From Pilatotrama ljubarskyi (Eukaryota; Basidiomycota; Agaricomycetes; Polyporales; Polyporaceae), in NCBI GenBank assembly GCA_022385805.1, contig MU277784.1:1-64000 (forward strand): a stretch of 64,000 bases of DNA. Direction: 5' to 3'. The position numbers were made by a program, and so were the translations under genes. The notes below the pieces were generated by a model. That model saw nothing but the letters and a program-made list of their open reading frames with translations, was not told the DNA's origin and ran no database searches. This document shows, piece by piece, positions 46,003 through 57,533 of this stretch; position 1 is the stretch's first letter; the number at the start of each line of letters is the position of its first letter.

Positions 46003-48613
46003 ATGGCGAACGGAATTCGTCGTCTCCACGCCTTTCTGACCGCTCTTGCTGTAGGGGCTGCAACAGTACGCGCTTACGGCTTCCCGGATTGTGTGAACGG
46101 CCCGCTGCGGAACAACATCGTCTGTGATGTCACCAAAGACCCCATCACTCGCGCGACGGCTCTAATCAACCTTTGGACCGACGCGGAGCTCACTAACAAC
46201 ACTGTGAATGCGTCTCCAGGTGTACCTCGTCTCGGCCTTCCCGCATATAACTGGTGGTCCGAAGGTTTGGTATGTGCAGTTCCTTGCAGCAACTCACTCA
46301 TTCGTGGAGGCAATCATCTCATTTGCTCCTATAACGTGTAGCACGGGGTAGCCCAAAGTCCCGGAGTTACCTTTGCGCCATCCGGAGAGTTTAGCTATGC
46401 GACCTCCTTCCCTCAGCCGATTCTGATGGGTGCTGCGTTCGATGATCCGCTCATCCGAGCAGTCGCGTCCATTGTCAGTACCGAGGGGCGTGCCTTCAAC
46501 AATGTTGGTCGCGCTGGTCTCGACTACTGGACCCCGAACATCAATCGTGCGTTCCAACATCGTTTCGTAACAAGCCTCGGGCGTATCGCTCACTGTACAG
46601 CACAGCTTTTAAGGATCCCCGCTGGGGTCGCGGTCAGGAGACCCCAGGAGAAGACCCGTTCCACTTGACGCAATATGTCTACAACCTCATCGTCGGTCTT
46701 CAGGGAGGGCTTGATCCGAAGCCGTACTTCAAGGTCGTTGCTGACTGCAAGCATTTTGCCGCGTACGACATGGACAACTGGGAAGGCAACGTGCGCTATG
46801 GCTTCAACGCCGTGGTTTCGCAGCAGGACTTGTCCGAATTCTACCTCCCGCCATTCCAGACATGCGTACGCGACGCCAAGGTCGGCAGTGTCATGTGCTC
46901 GTACAACGCCGTGAACGGCATCCCGTCATGCGCAAACAAATTCCTCCTCCAAGACGTCCTCCGTGACTACTGGGGCTTCACGGACGACAGATGGGTCACG
47001 AGCGACTGCGACGCTGTTCAGAATATCTTCACTCCGCACAACTACACCAGCGATCCGGCACAGGCCGCCGCAGACGCCCTATTGGCTGGAACAGACATCG
47101 ACTGCGGGACGTTCTCTTCGACGTATCTTCCGGAGGCTCTGCAACGAGGCCTGGTCAACACGACGGACCTCAAGAGGGCGGCTATCCGTCAATACGCGTC
47201 CCTGGTCCGGTAAGCCCGATTGGCCCTCTGTCCTTGCCTGTACTCATTGGTGGTGGCAGACTTGGCTACTTCGATCCTCCCGATGCTCAACCCTATCGGC
47301 AGATTGGCTGGTCCGATGTGAACACCCCTCAGGCGCAGCAGCTCGCGCACACTGCAGCGGTGGAGGGTATGGTTCTGCTCAAGAACGACGGTGTCCTTCC
47401 GCTCTCTAAGCGGGTGCGTAAGCTCGCCCTCATTGGCCCCTGGGCGAACGCCACGCGGCTTATGCAAGGCAACTATTTCGGTATCGCGCCCTATCTCGTC
47501 AGCCCGCTCCTAGGCGCGCAACAGGCTGGCTTCGACGTCGAATACGTCTTTGGTACGAACGTGACGACACGGAATGACACGAGCGGTTTCCCTGCCGCTG
47601 TCGCTGCGGCGAGGCGCGCGGATGCGGTGATCTTCGCGGGAGGTCTGGACGAGACCGTGGAGCGCGAGGAGATTGATCGCCTGAATGTGACGTGGCCGGG
47701 GAACCAGCTCGAACTTGTGGCGGAGTTAGAGCGCGTTGGCAAGCCGCTCATTGTCGCGCAGTTCGGCGGCGGCCAGCTCGACGACACCGCGCTCAAGAAC
47801 AGTCGGGCGGTGCGTACCCTTGTATCTCTTCCTACCGTGTGCGACGGAAGCTAAGCATGTGTATGCAAACTGGGACTGTATCAGGTCAACGCGATCATCT
47901 GGGGAGGGTACCCCGGACAGAGCGGTGGGACCGCGCTCTTCGACATCCTAACAGGAAAGGCTGCTCCTGCAGGACGCCTCCCGATTACTCAGTACCCCGC
48001 CGTTTACGCCGACCAGGTGCCGATGACGGACATGACGCTTCGGCCGAGCGCGACCAACCCGGGGCGGACGTACAAGTGGTACACCGGAACGCCCGTATAC
48101 GAGTTTGGCTTCGGGCTTCACTACACCACCTTCGCGTTCTCTTGGGCAGCCCCGGGAGCCACGGGCGACGCCAGCGGCAGCGGGAACTTCGGTGGGCCCG
48201 CGCGTACGTACTCGATCGCCGAGCTTGTGTCGCGTGGCCAGCGGAGCGCATCGTTCCTCGACCTCGCTCCCCTCGACACCTTCGCTGTGCGCGTCACCAA
48301 CACGGGCAAGGTAACCTCCGACTACGTTGCGCTCCTGTTCGTGAGCGGCTCCTTTGGACCGGCGCCACACCCTAGGAAGCAGCTGGTGTCGTACACGCGC
48401 GTCCATGGCCTCGCGCCGAAGAAGAGCGCGATCGCTAAGCTGCCGGTGACTCTGGGCGCGATCGCGCGGGCGGACGAGAGCGGGGCGAAGTGGGTGTACC
48501 CGGGAACCTATACGATCGCGTTGGATACGGATGCGGCGTTGAAGCACACGTTCACGCTGACAGGGCGTGCTGCGAAGATTGCGACGTGGCCCTCTGACGC
48601 TGCTTCACAGTAG
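46003..48613 (+). CDS. Secreted beta-xylosidase, glycoside hydrolase family 3
   Basis: Releases xylose from xylo-oligosaccharides outside the cell. Exons: 46003-46269, 46342-46546, 46606-47209, 47260-47809, 47885-48613, giving 784 aa. Start 46003 yields a clean signal peptide (MANGIRRLHAFLTALAVGAATVRA) before YGFPDC; in-frame ATGs at 45928 and 45958 are possible but place the signal internally. GH3 features: RLGLPAYNWWSEGLHGV, RGQETPGEDP rebuilt across a splice, VADCKHFAAYD, the nucleophile Asp291 in WVTSDCDAVQN, LLKNDGVLPL, WGGYPGQSGGTAL, then GLHYTTF and a C-terminal fibronectin-III-like domain with LVSYTRVHGL. The GYPGQ and SDCDA motifs are those of fungal beta-xylosidases rather than glucosidases. 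Confidence 0.95.
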
Positions 48614-49096
48614 GGAGCAGCGCTGTCTCTACCTTGAGGCGCCGTTTCTACCTTAGGTTATTCGATGGATGTAGGAGGAAGAATGAATTGAATGGGTTCA
48701 TCGCTCCGGCGCTCAGTCTTAGTCACGTCGGTGCTGACGAGAGACGGGACGTATTTGGGTCTGACTGAGTCTTCGATGCAAAGACTGCACGTTCCGACCT
48801 TGGTTCCGACAGGGCCACGTCGGACAGTGCAGGCTCCGAGGTGCCCAAACGATGACGCATCGCTCATACAAAGAAAAAGTCGACCGGATGATCACTAATG
48901 AGAAGCATATGCCATCTGCATTCTGATTTACCCATTATTTCTACTGTACAAAGCATTTTCCCGTTTCCAAACCAAATCCCTATCACTGTCCATAACTTAC
49001 GACGGCCAGTGATATACAATAAACGAAAGAGTCCGGTGACGAATCGCGGAGAATGAGGTTCCGTACGGCAGCGAGTCGGAGGCCGTGACTGACTCT
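48614..49096. other. Intergenic, convergent 3' ends
   Basis: 483 bp between the beta-xylosidase and laccase stops. Nothing recognisable apart from AT-rich stretches around 48900-49020 that suit 3' UTRs. Confidence 0.5.
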
Positions 49097-51216
49097 TCAC
49101 GTGTCGCTGGGGTCGAGAGCGTCGTAGATCGGGCAAAGGTCAGCCCACGATTGAGGGACAGGGTCGGCGGCCTTCGTATCGGGGGTGTCCTCAGCCATGA
49201 CAACGGCGAACCCGGCGTCCAAGTGGAAGTCGATGTGGCAGTGGAGGAACCACGGGCCGGGGTTGTTGGTCTGGAAGCGGATGGTGACGTTGTCGCCAGG
49301 AGTACCAGTGCTGACGACGTCGCGGAAGATAGGGTTGTCGTAGTTGTACTCGGTGCTGCCTGCGCTGCGTACCACAGCGAAGGTGTGCTGCAGAGTCACA
49401 GGTCAGCGTCGGTGGTCCGTTAACGGGCACAGAGCAGAACTTACACCGTGCAGATGGAAGGGGTGCGGCACACCAGGGGCGGCGGCGGTGGCGGGGAAGG
49501 AGATTTCGATCGACGCGTTCGAAGGGAGGGTGTAGACGCTGCCGGACGGGAGCAAATCCTGGGCTGACTGAGCGCCGCTCAGAATTTGAAGCAAGACAGG
49601 GACAGTGGGGGGCACGAAGCTCGCGCCATTGATGAAGAAGTTCGTGCCGTTCTATTAATGGGTCAGTCGATACTTGGTCATGAGCCGAACGAATGCTACT
49701 CACGAAGTTGAAGGCCATGTTGAGGGCCAAGTCAACGCCGCCCGCAACAGGAGAGCCCGGCTGGTCATCAAAGTTCATCAATTGGAAGTAGGGCCACCGG
49801 TAGGTGGCGTGGTACATACCACAGGCATAGGAGTGAGGGGCCGCAGGTTAGCCTCGACAAGCGGGTTGGTCGATGGTGTCTGGGTTGTGGTAGGGTCAAC
49901 AGCCGGCGCACCGTCGTAGCGCAGGATGGCCGAGTTGATGCCGCCAGCGAAACCGACGTTACCGAACGCGGGGTTGGCCCTGATCCAGTAATTGTCAACT
50001 GGCTGGCTAGCATCGAGCTGCGTCATAGTGAGTTCCAAGCTTACTAAACGTCAAACACTGCACTTCACTTACTACGAAGGAATAACGCTGTGCAGCGAAG
50101 ATCTGAATAGAATCAACCACAAGGGGTTGAGTGTTGACCGCGTCGGCCTCGATGACGGTGAGGTTGTGGCCGTCGATGCTGAATGTATAGTTGGGATCGC
50201 AAGCGAGCGAGACCAGGCGGAAGCGATAGCTTAGAGACACAGAACATCAAGATCACGCCTAGGAGCCAGATGGTGGGGGCACTAACCGCTTCCCCTGGGT
50301 AACGCTGATCACAGCCAGATCGGCACTGGTATTAATAGTGGAGCGACCCAGGCCGTTGATGAGAGTGGCATCAGAACGGGGCCTGTCATACGCGGAAGTC
50401 AGCAAAGGCGAGGCAACTGTGAAGCGGCCAAGGACGACGCACGGGAACGCAGGACCAAGCTTCGCAGCGACATGGTACCAGTCGGCCAGAGTGATCACTG
50501 TACCCTCTGAGAGAATTGGGTTCGTCAGTTAGGATGTATTGTACATCGATCACCAACAACCTTCTCACCGTTGTCAACGTCATACAGACTGGCATGAGGA
50601 TCGTTCGGGTCGTATACGACGAACGGCCCCCTCAAACCATCGCAGTACTGCGTCGAGAGATGGCTGTGGTACCAGAATGTTCCTGACAATGAACGTGTCG
50701 GTGTCATCATAGTATGAAGCGTATGGTGACCTTTTACCTGCTTGATCGGGAACCTGGAAATCGTAGAGGAAAGAGTGGCCAGAGGCGATGGGGCACTGGT
50801 TGATGAACGCAGGCCCGTCAGCCCAGTTCGTACCCTTCTGGAAGAAACCGTGCCAGTGCTGTGACGATAGACGTCAGCAATACGTCGACTATGAGAGAAC
50901 GTATCCACGTACGATGCTGGTAGACTTCAGCATGGTGTGGTTAGTCAAGTTGTCGATGACATTGAGCTGGAAGCGGTCGCCCTGAAGGATGAGGTGAGTA
51001 TCAGTATCAGGTAGCAGGTGGGGCTAGGCTTACGATCTGGCCAGTAATGAGCGGTCCGGGGGACTGGCCATTGACAACGACGGCTTGACGAGGGAAGCCG
51101 TCGGGGCTGATCTCGGCGTTGGAAATGGTAAGGTCTGCGACGGGGCCTACAGCGGCAAGGGCCAATGCAGCAAGGGAGGCGACGACGAAAGCGAGTAGTG
51201 ACTGAAATCTCGACAT
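49097..51216 (-). CDS. Secreted laccase (multicopper oxidase)
   Basis: Oxidises phenols and lignin fragments with reduction of O2 to water. Eleven exons (minus): 51216-51034, 50981-50913, 50858-50738, 50682-50569, 50506-50443, 50382-50287, 50229-50073, 50017-49820, 49760-49704, 49651-49445, 49387-49097, giving 518 aa. A signal peptide of about 20 residues precedes [10 protein letters not shown]. All four copper signatures are present: H85[17 protein letters not shown]130SH132[21 protein letters not shown] (416-423) and H471[11 protein letters not shown]. The residue near the type-1 copper axial position is Phe482, as in high-redox fungal laccases. Exon pattern and sequence resemble polypore laccases. 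The DNE/EGT junction and several small exons follow the family exactly. Confidence 0.97.
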
Positions 51217-51301
51217 CTCGGAGGGAGTGAAGGGTAGGAAGCTCTCGGTCGAAACTTGAGTGGGACTCGAGCTGCTCTAACAGCGCACTCGCACACCATC
51301 C

Positions 51302-51307
51302 TTTATA
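51302..51307 (-). promoter_or_regulatory. TATAAA box of the laccase promoter
   Basis: TATAAA on the minus strand, 86 bp upstream of the laccase ATG, in the context GGGTATAAAGG. Position typical for a regulated fungal promoter. Confidence 0.6.
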
Positions 51308-51439
51308 CCCAGCTGGAGGGTCGGCGCCCTGTAGTACTGGATGAGCAAGGGCTAACAATGAGTTTCGGCTCGCAGACCAAGGACGAGACTTACCGGATCG
51401 GCAGTGTCTCACCATTGCACCGGTGTCAGCATCAGTTGA

Positions 51440-51690
51440 CGCGTCCCTGGAACGCGGTGGTCGCGCGAAGCCCGCGAGTACGTGAGAGCCATGAGAGACG
51501 GCAGAAAGCAATTGACGTCTCATGCAGAAATGAGCGCGCGCCCCGGGCAGTGTCGGGATGCTTATAGAGACCACATTCGTCAAGCTCGGTGCCGGAAGTG
51601 AGCGCACTATCCGCATGATGGAAGGTGTCTATCCTGCCCTGGAAAGCGGCTGTCGCGCGAAATGAGCGCTGTTCGTGAGAATGATCCAAG
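51440..51690. repeat. Degenerate direct duplication upstream of the laccase
   Basis: Two similar segments of about 46 bp, near 51441-51487 and 51629-51675, share CCCTGGAA.GCGG.(G)TGTCGCGCGAA followed by GCG..(G)T.CGTGAGA. The copies lie about 189 bp apart in the same orientation, 225 and 413 bp upstream of the laccase start. Confidence 0.4.
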
Positions 51691-54600
51691 GGTGCTGACA
51701 GGACCGCGCCTCTCACGGAGGAGTAGGACGGGCGATGGAAATCCGCTGTAGCCGCGGCAATGTTTGCCCCGACATGATTCGCTGTGCTGCAGCGATGGGC
51801 ATGTAGCCACGGTACCTGCCGAATCTATCAGAGCCGCCATTAGAGAGCATCCAAAGAGTTGCTTACTCTCATTACGAATCCCTAGCTGACAGAGACAGGC
51901 CAGTTCTCTCGCCTTGGAGCCTCTGGGACATTCTCTTGACAGGCCATTAGGACTCGCCGTGTAGCTCCATCCCGGCAGCGACAAGAATGTCCTGCGAAGC
52001 GTACTGGTCTAGGTCTGAGGCGTCATAAGGCACACGGAAGGCAATGTCTGTTTTGTCGTGGAGGTTGACCATTCAGAGGCCACTTGCGACAGACGGATCA
52101 TGAGAAAGAGAGGCGAACGAACTCCCTTGCCGCAAAAGGCAGACGAACAATTGCCACGATGCCGATCCACCGGCGTCTATCCTCACCACTCCCGATGATC
52201 TCTCTCGATCTCTCCGTTAGTGCGCCACCTACATGCACCTACAATACGCGTCCTTCTCATTTTTCCGAGAGTATTGCTTTGCATCCCTATGCATCCAGAG
52301 GGTCATTTCTCCAGAGATTGCGCACTCCCTGCTCTCGTTGGTCACCCAGGCGGCGCGGAGACGGCTGGACAACAGAGAAATTGATCCCCAGCTCAAACTT
52401 TCCCAACGATGAGAGCAGGAGTCCTGTGCCAATCATTGCAAGCCGCCCAGCCTATTTGCCTCGTACCTGGCCGGACTCAGCTGATGGGGACGTCCGAGGT
52501 GCTGCGCTCTCTCGGGAAACCAAAATTGTTGCCCGGCCGAGTCGTTCATGCCGCAGTACAGCAGCCACAATCAGCTGGGCGTGCCCCGAGAGTGCTCTTT
52601 GCGCACTCTATCCGGCCTCAAGAGTTCACTTGATGACCTTCTATCGCCGCCTCTTCCTCGTAATGTCTGCAGAGAGATACATCTGGCGGACTCAAAGCCG
52701 AGCGTATTGGGACGTAAGGCGACCGGAGCTGGCCTGCGCCTAGCTCGACTGAGGTGCGTTCGTTCTGTAATGATGAACTTCGACCTCCATCTCACGAAGG
52801 CGCAGCCGCTGTGCCATGCGGTCACTGAACGCCTAAACGTTTCGTTCCCGCACTAGTGACTACCAACTCAATGGCAAACACACCTGGAAAGCTCCTCCTG
52901 TGTAAGCACGGCGGACCTGACGCGGCAATGTCGAGATTCTCCCACTGGGATCCCATGACAACCTGTTTTGACACACTACGATGAGTACGAAAGTATGACT
53001 TTTGGTTAGATCACTGATGCTCTGGAGGATATGGCTCCGAAGATGGGCTCGCCGCACAGAGATCAGAGGATTGTCCACGGCTGAAACCCTTTCCGTGAGT
53101 GAAACTGAGAGCCATACGATGGCGTACACTGACCCAATACCACCAGGAGAGAGCTTTACGACACATCTTGGATGCAACTCCGCTCGCGCAGTGAGCGCAT
53201 TCTGCGACTCATTTTGAAGACCTTGGACCGCCACACTGGTAGTTTGTATGGTGCCTTTTGTCCGATGATCGTCCGTCTGGCACTCGGTCTCTTGTCCGTT
53301 GGAAGGGCTTCCTAGCTTTCTGTCAGGAACGGCGGCGACTTGACTACTGCGCGATGCTGCTCACGCCGGCTTGCCCAAAAGGGAGCGTGATTTGTTGTTT
53401 GGCCACAAGCGCTCATCGCGCCCGACAGTCGTGGTGGCGGACGGCGCTATACCCAACATCGTCAAGCTCTTCCCAGTCCCCAAGGCCTTCCCCGCCGCCT
53501 CAGCGGGTACAGCCATCAAAGCGCGCCGCCGTTCCGGCCTTCGGCTTCAAGGTAGAATGATGCATACGGCGGTTTCTCTCATCTCTGGGAAACGGCTGGT
53601 AGGCCGCCCAGCCACGCACCGGCGACGAACCAATCGTCGCGTTTCGCGCCGCCCATATGCCTCGAACGAGCCGCCCCGGCGAGGGAGTACTCTCTCTCCC
53701 GGATCCGTGCGGCCACGGGCAGATGCTGGACGGTAAAGGCTGGTGAGTCAACAACGGATCGAGATGCGCCCGGCCCTGACCCAGCTTATTCTTAATTGAC
53801 GGGAACTCTATCACCCCCACGCCCGGGGATCTGCGCCTCTGGCGCGGCAAATGCTCAAGCGGAGCCGAACGCCCTGCGCACTCGGAGGCTGTCCGGTGCT
53901 GGATCGCGGGCGTGCCTGGGCGGGGGAGTAAGTCCTTCGGCACGATGTCGAGTCTGGCACTCTCTGGCAAACTACCTTCGCAGTGTCCGACGCTGACAGG
54001 CCAAGTCCTTCTGCCCCTTCCCACGCGTTCTGTCGGTTGCGCGGCGCAGAGTAAGCACCGCTGGCCAGACTCGCATAGGTGCTTCGTTACCTGAATTCAA
54101 CCGCGGAGCGTGTGTCTTCCGGTGCTCCGACGGTGTGATCAACGTATGTGGCCACCGTCACCTGGGGCCGGTAGACATTCCGCTCCAGGGTCGTCTCTAA
54201 ATGGCAGCATTGCGTCCCAGGCGCAGTTCTTTGGATTCAGTACGCCAGAGGACAATCACTAGCGACCGATCAATGAAGCCTAGCGCAGCAAGGGGTCCTC
54301 TGGACGCGTTGAATGCTAATGCCGACCAGCAGCTTACGACGTCTCGCTGTACAGACAGCATCCGGGCATGTCGGGACGATCCCGCCGACGAACCATCCCA
54401 CGACGCCCCACCTCACCCCGACGCAGCGCCTCCAGCAGCAGGAGGATCGCCCAACCTGTACATCCCACCCAGACGCTCCCGTCAAGATCAAGCGAGATCT
54501 CAACCACAGACGACATCGTTCTGCTGAACAAGCTCGGCCCCTGCCTTTCCAGTAGCGAGCCATGGCTGCGCGGGGGAGTTCCGGTCGAGCGTGAGCGTGA

Positions 54601-54936
54601 GTTATGCGGCGTGTCAGGCCCAGCCGACCAGGACTCATCAAGCGACATGACGAGCATCGCGGTCAGGTACGGATCGACCAGACGCAGCACCCACGCTCTC
54701 AGGCTCCCCTCTCATGAAACGCGCCTGCGCAGCTGCGCGCGCCGCGCCGAGCTGCGACGCCGACGGGGGCGAACGTAGCCTAACCGCTCTCGACCGCTGC
54801 TTTTCCCAAGGCGTGAGCAAGCGGCGGCGGCCGACGGTCCATGTGCGCCGACGGCGCAAGTCGCGCGGGCAGGCAAGGAGGTGCGGGATTTGGTTAGGCG
54901 GTGCTGTAGGAGTACTGAATGAGATTTTTGTTCTCA

Positions 54937-55525
54937 GCCGTGTTGATGTTCCTAGGACGGCGTCGGAGAACCTAACATTCACAAGGATGCCCGCGCCCTC
55001 CTTGGACGCAAGATGTGCGTAATATCGTGATGAACCAACGTTGAGGCCAGGCGCAGACCTACTGAGTGTCCCAGCGACGGCATCGGGACCCGGTTCGAAT
55101 GTTTGTTGACAGTAAGGACGATCCGATGTGTTGAGCATTCCTGTCCAGCCGCGCTGACGTCCCAAAGACGGCGTCGGAGAGCCAATGGAGAAGGATGCCC
55201 GCGCCCTCCCTCCATGAACGCAAGATATGCACAACATGATCAACCAGTGTTGAGGGTGGGCGTGCAGGGACCTCAGGCGTGAACCTGTCGAGTGTCCCAG
55301 CGAAGGCATTGGAACCCGGGCTGATCGTCTGCCGGAGGTCAGGACTCCATCTGCTGAGCGTTCCATCGGAGACCTCAAGACCAAAATGCCCACGCCCTCC
55401 ATGGACAACGAAGTGGAGTAGAATGCTTATCCAACGTTCAGGAGGACGCCAGAGCTCCCAGCCTCGGCCCTGCTGATGTCCAACGATGGCGTAGGAACCC
55501 GGCTGGAGCGTCTCTTGCAGGGAAG
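54937..55525. repeat. Degenerate tandem repeat, unit about 211 bp, about 2.7 copies
   Basis: The segment GACGGCGTCGGAGA recurs at 54956 and 55167 (211 bp apart), with TCGGAGA again at 55366. Each copy is followed by (A)AGGATGCCCGCGCCCTCC or AAAATGCCCACGCCCTCC, then ACGCAAGAT.TGC, then TGTCCCAGCGA.GGCAT.GGAACCCG. Copy three has a deletion of about 20-30 bp. The minus-strand translation is also periodic: EGAGIL..(..)SDAV(L/F)GTS(T/A)RL and PG(S/P).(A/D)(F/A)(V/A)GTL.R occur once per unit. Confidence 0.65.
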
Positions 55526-56523
55526 CCAACGCACATTCCCTTCAGGACGTCCGACCAGCTGAAATGTCGCATGTTCCTATCGAGGTAGAAAGGGCCGCAT
55601 CGGAGTTCCTTCACCAAAGATGAGCCGACCTGCTATCCCCGCCGCACCTCGTACAGCACGCGCAAGTCACGCGAGCTGCCGACCACCGCCGTGCGCCCTT
55701 AAACAGGACATCGCGCTTCTACAATAGCTCGGCGGATACAATGAGCGCCGCCAGTACGGCTTTTCTAGCCCCCTCCTTCAGGAACCACCGCAAGAACACA
55801 GGCGGCCGCTCAGCTTACGGCACTCATACAGTTGTTCTCATCCTGGACCTGGTGGAACGAGCGGGCGGGATCTCAGGTCGAGGACGTTCGGTGTACCCGG
55901 GTGTCCCGAATCATTACAAAGTGATCAATGCGAGCATCATCTCTGACTTCCATGCTCTGGCGGACCGCGCCGCGGTCACCCAGAGTACGTCAGACAGACG
56001 GAACACCGTGCACCGTACTTCGACTTGTGCTGATGGGTATTCATCCCTTTCACAGTAGACGCGGAAGGCGGTCCTCGCGAGGCGGCACCATGCGGAATGG
56101 CTGCAGTCGAGACGGACGTACAGTCATATTCGACTTCGCGAAGACGCTGTCAACGAGGTTCGCTGGCGCGAATGTTCGCACCTGCGAACCCCGTGACCTT
56201 CGGAGGAGCAGAAAGACTAAACGACAGAAGTCCGTACGTCGCGCGTTCCAGAGACGTGCTTAGGCAGCAGAGCAGGATTACAGGCTGGCGCGTGTGCATG
56301 ACGCAGTGAGCTGGTAATCTGAGCGAGGTTATGGTAAGCCAGGGCGCGAACTGCTTAGCGCTGTTGACGTACTGTACATACATTGAGCATCCTGGCTAAG
56401 GATTTATGGGTATCGACGAGAAGACTTAGTAATACATGGCAGCACTACAAGGAAGGTATTAGCAGACGTGCGCACGACTGGGACGGCCGAGAACAAACCA
56501 GTTTCCAGACCAGACGATGCGCG

Positions 56524-57348
56524 CTATCGGATGCCTGCAGCGGCTTCCGCCTTCATGACCTCCTCCAAGAGAGCGTCTCTGCCCTGTTCGAGCCACCGGA
56601 TATACTCCTTTGCGCGGAACAGGATACCGCTCTTGCCCTTCGTACCCCGTCCGCGACTGCCGCTCCCCTTGGGCCTCCCTCTGGTCGGCATACCGGAGCC
56701 GGGAGGAGCGCCTGCAGGTGCGAGGAGCGTAGTGAGCTGGAGGTAGCCATCGCGGATGGCGTTGCGCCGTTTCTGCTCGGACATGATGTGGTTCAGCCTC
56801 TTCTGGGGCGTGGACAGTGGTGGCTTGACGCGAGGGGGCGCGTTCGCCCCTGGCGTCTCTCTGGAAGAAGGAGAAGCAGACGAGGACGGAGAACGACTCG
56901 GCGCAGCAACGGCCGGCTTCATCTCCACATCGCGGGTATATAGTTGCTGCTGAGCCTGGGGTGGTGGACGCTGTGGTGGGTGGTGCTGCTGCTGCTGCTG
57001 TTGTCGCGAGTCAGGCGGCGAGGTGAAGAGGGTGGATGAAGGTGGTAGATGGTCGAGTCCTGGCGGTGCCGTCTGTTGAAGCGGGCTGTGATAGAGAGGG
57101 TCCGGGACATCTGGGAGCTGGGAATCGAGGTTGAAGTCCCAGTCGAAGTTCTCGAGGAAGCCAAAGAGGTCTGTGGTCTCGGACGCCGAGAAGAGCTCGT
57201 TCGACGGCGGCAGCGGTGGCGGGGGTGGTATTGGAGCATGGAGGGCGGCGGGGTTGAAGAAGTGGAAGTCGTCGAAGGCGGCGGGGGGGAGTGCCTGTGC
57301 GCTGGAGGGGAGGTCGTGCGGGGACGAGTGCGAGTGCGGGGCGGACAT
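56524..57348 (-). CDS. bHLH transcription factor
   Basis: Single exon of 274 aa. Residues 1-185 are Pro/Ser/Gln-rich (a QQQQQQ run, many PPPP) with an acidic-hydrophobic DLFGFLENFDWDFNLD stretch that looks like an activation domain. A basic helix-loop-helix covers about 186-265: KRLNHIMSEQKRRNAIRDGYLQLTTLL, with the H..E..RR DNA-contact pattern, an Arg/Gly/Lys-rich loop (TRGRPKGSGSRGRGTKGK) and helix 2 GILFRAKEYIRWLEQGRDALLEEV. The H-E-R pattern predicts binding to E-box CANNTG/CACGTG. Divergent from the Zn2Cys6 gene with 185 bp between the starts. Confidence 0.88.
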   Translation of the reverse strand: MSAPHSHSSPHDLPSSAQALPPAAFDDFHFFNPAALHAPIPPPPPLPPSNELFSASETTDLFGFLENFDWDFNLDSQLPDVPDPLYHSPLQQTAPPGLDHLPPSSTLFTSPPDSRQQQQQQHHPPQRPPPQAQQQLYTRDVEMKPAVAAPSRSPSSSASPSSRETPGANAPPRVKPPLSTPQKRLNHIMSEQKRRNAIRDGYLQLTTLLAPAGAPPGSGMPTRGRPKGSGSRGRGTKGKSGILFRAKEYIRWLEQGRDALLEEVMKAEAAAGIR

Positions 57349-57533
57349 GATGGTCCGGAACAAAGGCCGGAATTGCCGGAGGAGAGCCGTGACTGTGACG
57401 GATGGGGTGACGCCGGCATGGACCGGAGTGGAGCGGGGCCGGGATTCGGTCGGCAAAGGGCGGGGAGGGGATGCAAAAGGGGGGCCGCGGGGGACGCCAG
57501 CCCGAGTGCTCCGAAACACCGCCCATCACGTCC

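Larger units (their letters stand above)
51217..56523. other. 5.3-kb gene-poor interval
   Basis: I found no model with conserved motifs on either strand between the laccase and the bHLH gene. It contains the laccase promoter, a degenerate duplication near 51440-51690 and the tandem repeat at 54937-55525. Open frames exist (for example 52084-52743 plus, 54638-55408 minus) but have no recognisable domain, no convincing splice structure and repetitive composition. Decayed transposon or pseudogene DNA is possible. Confidence 0.5.

Noticed and set aside
52084..52743. 219-codon open frame (+) in the gene-poor interval
   Set aside because: No domain, repeated composition of Arg/Ser/Pro, no coherent splicing and no similarity to anything recognised; consistent with chance in GC-rich DNA.
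54638..55408. 256-codon open frame (-) over the tandem repeats
   Set aside because: It runs across units whose frames do not stay in register and into unrelated Arg-rich sequence; better treated as repeat DNA than as a gene.
55741..56263. Short open frames upstream of the bHLH gene
   Set aside because: About 100 codons each, no motif and no splice support; random expectation in this composition.
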